The notes under the pieces are model-generated. The model did no database searches. It was given only the letters and a program-made list of their open reading frames with translations, and was not told where the DNA came from. From the NCBI GenBank assembly GCA_025964695.1, contig JAOPYK010000110.1:1-64000 (forward strand): a stretch of DNA of 64,000 nt. Reading direction: 5' to 3'. Each line of letters opens with the position of its first letter. Position 1 is the first letter of the stretch. Shown piece by piece: positions 62,502 to 64,000 of this stretch. Made by a program: the position numbers and the translations under genes. Source of the stretch: Streptosporangiaceae bacterium. GTDB lineage: Bacteria > Actinomycetota > Actinomycetes > Streptosporangiales > Streptosporangiaceae.

Positions 62502-64000
62502 TTACCCGCCGTCCTCCAGGTCACCTTCGAGCCGCAGATACGTCTGGCGGAGCCGGTCAAGGATCTCCGGGTCCGGCTCGGCCCACAGCGCGCGGTCCGC
62601 GGCTTCGAGGAGCCGTTCGGTGATGCCGCGCAGCGCCCACGGATTCGACCTCTCCATGAACTCGCGGGTCTCGGCGTCGAAGACGTACTCCTCGGCGAGC
62701 TTCTCGTACATCCAGTCGTCGACCACGCCCGCGGTCGCGTCGTACCCGAACAGGTAGTCCACGGTGGCGGCCAGCTCGAACGCGCCCTTGTAGCCGTGCC
62801 GGCGCATCGCGGAGATCCAGCGCGGGTTGACAACCCGGGCCCGGAACACTCGGTGCGTCTCCTCGGCCAGGGTCCGGGTCTTCACCGAGTCCGGCACCGC
62901 GGAGTCCCCGACGTAGGCGGCCGGGTTGGAGCCGGTCAGCGAACGCACCATCGCGACCATGCCGCCGTGGTACTGGAAGTAGTCGTCGGAGTCGACGATG
63001 TCATGCTCACGGTTGTCCTGGTTCTTGGCGGCGACGGAGATGCGCCGGAACGACGCCTCCATGTCCGGCCGGGCCTCCCTGCCGGCCAGACCGCGACCGT
63101 AGGCGTAGCCGCCCCAGACCGCGTACACCTCGGCCAGGTCGCCGTCGTCCCGCCAGTTGCGGGAGTCGATCAGCGGCAGCAGCCCGGCGCCGTACGCGCC
63201 CGGCTTCGAGCCGAAGATCCGGGTGGTGGCCCGCCGCCAGTCGCCGTGCGACGCGTGGTCCTCGACGGCATGGGCGCGCACGTGGTTGCCGGGTTCGTCC
63301 AGGTCTGCGACCGCCGCGATGGCGTCGTCGATCAGCGTGATGACGTGCGGGAACGCGTCACGGAAGAACCCGGAGATGCGCACCGTGACGTCGATGCGGG
63401 GCCTGTCCAGCTCGGCGGAGGGGATCACCTCGAAGCCCGTCACCCGGCGTGAGGCGTCGTCCCAGACGGGCCGTACGCCGATCAGCGCCAGCACCTCGGC
63501 GAGGTCGTCGCCCTGGGTGCGCATGGCGCTGGTCCCCCAGACGGTGAGGCCCACGGACTTCGGATAGGAACCCGTGTCGGCGAGGTGCCGGGCGATGAGC
63601 GAGTCGGCCAGCGCGACGCCGACGTCCCAGGCGTTGCGGGATGGGATCGCCTTGGGGTCGACGGAGTAGAAGTTCCGGCCGGTCGGCAGCACGTTGACCA
63701 GGCCCCGGGTGGGGGAACCGGACGGCCCGGCCGGCACATGGCCGCCGTCGAGCGCGTGTAGCACCGCGTCGATCTCGCCGGCCGTCGCGTCCAGCCGCGG
63801 CACCAGCTCGGTGGCCCCGAACTCCAGCAGCCGTACGATCCCGGGAACGGGCGCGCCGAGCACCTCGGCGCAGACGGCGGGGGCCTTGGCTGCGTCCCAG
63901 CCGGAGGCCTCCATCGCGGTCACCAGCATGCGGGCGACCGCCTCCAGCAGGTCCACCACGTCCGAGCCCGTCCGCGCAGGCCCCGCAACGATCGACGTGA
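62502..64000 (-). CDS. cobN: Cobaltochelatase subunit CobN, C-terminal part (cut by window edge)
   Basis: The frame is open through base 64000, giving the last 499 or so residues of CobN. Landmarks: LPTGRNFYSVDPKAIPSRNAWDVG, VGLTVWGTSAMRTQGDDLAEVL, GVRPVWDDASRRVTGFEVIP, MEASFRRISVAAKNQDNREHDIVDSDDYFQYHGGMVA split over the metal-handling region, and a normal C-terminus (RALWAEPDPEILDRLRQTYL). CobN is the large subunit of ATP-dependent cobaltochelatase. It lies about 15 kb from the likely ATPase partner at 45904 and is on the same strand, with unrelated genes between. Confidence 0.95.
   Translation of the reverse strand, partial: TSIVAGPARTGSDVVDLLEAVARMLVTAMEASGWDAAKAPAVCAEVLGAPVPGIVRLLEFGATELVPRLDATAGEIDAVLHALDGGHVPAGPSGSPTRGLVNVLPTGRNFYSVDPKAIPSRNAWDVGVALADSLIARHLADTGSYPKSVGLTVWGTSAMRTQGDDLAEVLALIGVRPVWDDASRRVTGFEVIPSAELDRPRIDVTVRISGFFRDAFPHVITLIDDAIAAVADLDEPGNHVRAHAVEDHASHGDWRRATTRIFGSKPGAYGAGLLPLIDSRNWRDDGDLAEVYAVWGGYAYGRGLAGREARPDMEASFRRISVAAKNQDNREHDIVDSDDYFQYHGGMVAMVRSLTGSNPAAYVGDSAVPDSVKTRTLAEETHRVFRARVVNPRWISAMRRHGYKGAFELAATVDYLFGYDATAGVVDDWMYEKLAEEYVFDAETREFMERSNPWALRGITERLLEAADRALWAEPDPEILDRLRQTYLRLEGDLEDGG

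Overview
The window reads as high-GC actinobacterial chromosome, most likely Streptosporangiales/Streptomycetales-like. The signs are heavy G/C at third codon positions, frequent GTG/TTG starts with GGAGG-type ribosome binding sites, F420- and mycothiol-linked enzymes, XRE-DUF5753/DUF397 regulators, an actinobacterial LexA box, and paired dynamin-like GTPases. The lineage is inferred from gene content only. No rRNA, tRNA, insertion sequence, prophage or CRISPR array was seen.

Left part (1-28 kb): mostly monocistronic housekeeping genes separated by strong hairpins. They are a DsbA-fold oxidoreductase, aminopeptidase N, a 4-alpha-glucanotransferase, a NERD protein, dihydroxy-acid dehydratase, a secreted PI-PLC-like enzyme, an HNH/zinc-ribbon/cupin group, a secreted repeat protein, prolyl oligopeptidase, a methyltransferase, an HTH-TPR regulator with an acetyltransferase, an MscS channel, a truncated haemoglobin, a GH13 glucosidase, an MFS transporter, a hotdog thioesterase, the ABC-F factor EttA and a membrane diguanylate cyclase.

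Centre (28-48 kb, minus strand): a cobalamin riboswitch heads a tightly packed operon of about 19 kb. The order of transcription is Mg/Co-chelatase-like ChlI/D protein, cobO, cobB, a GNAT acetyltransferase, cobI, cobM, cbiD, cobL, cbiG-cobJ fusion, a 57-residue ferredoxin, cobH, cbiX, cobC, cobT, cobA/cysG, then two dynamin-like GTPases. Most junctions are ATGA or GTGA overlaps. An SSB paralogue follows. The gene set makes a nearly complete corrin ring by an anaerobic-type, early-cobalt route (CbiX, CbiG, CbiD). No CbiJ/CobK reductase was seen. The C-terminal part of CobN lies alone at the right edge. The dynamin-like genes at the end of a B12 operon are the most notable arrangement here.

Right part (48-64 kb): small regulatory and accessory genes. 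They include a TetR regulator, an anti-sigma-type ATPase, an orphan SecD-head protein, an F420-type LLM oxidoreductase behind a palindrome matching the KstR operator, a Uma2-type protein, a LuxR HTH remnant, a DUF4328 protein, an SOS-box-controlled DUF6504-dnaE2 pair, a WhiJ-like XRE/DUF397 pair with repeats upstream, another TetR regulator, an alpha/beta hydrolase, a beta-propeller membrane protein, and partial cobN.
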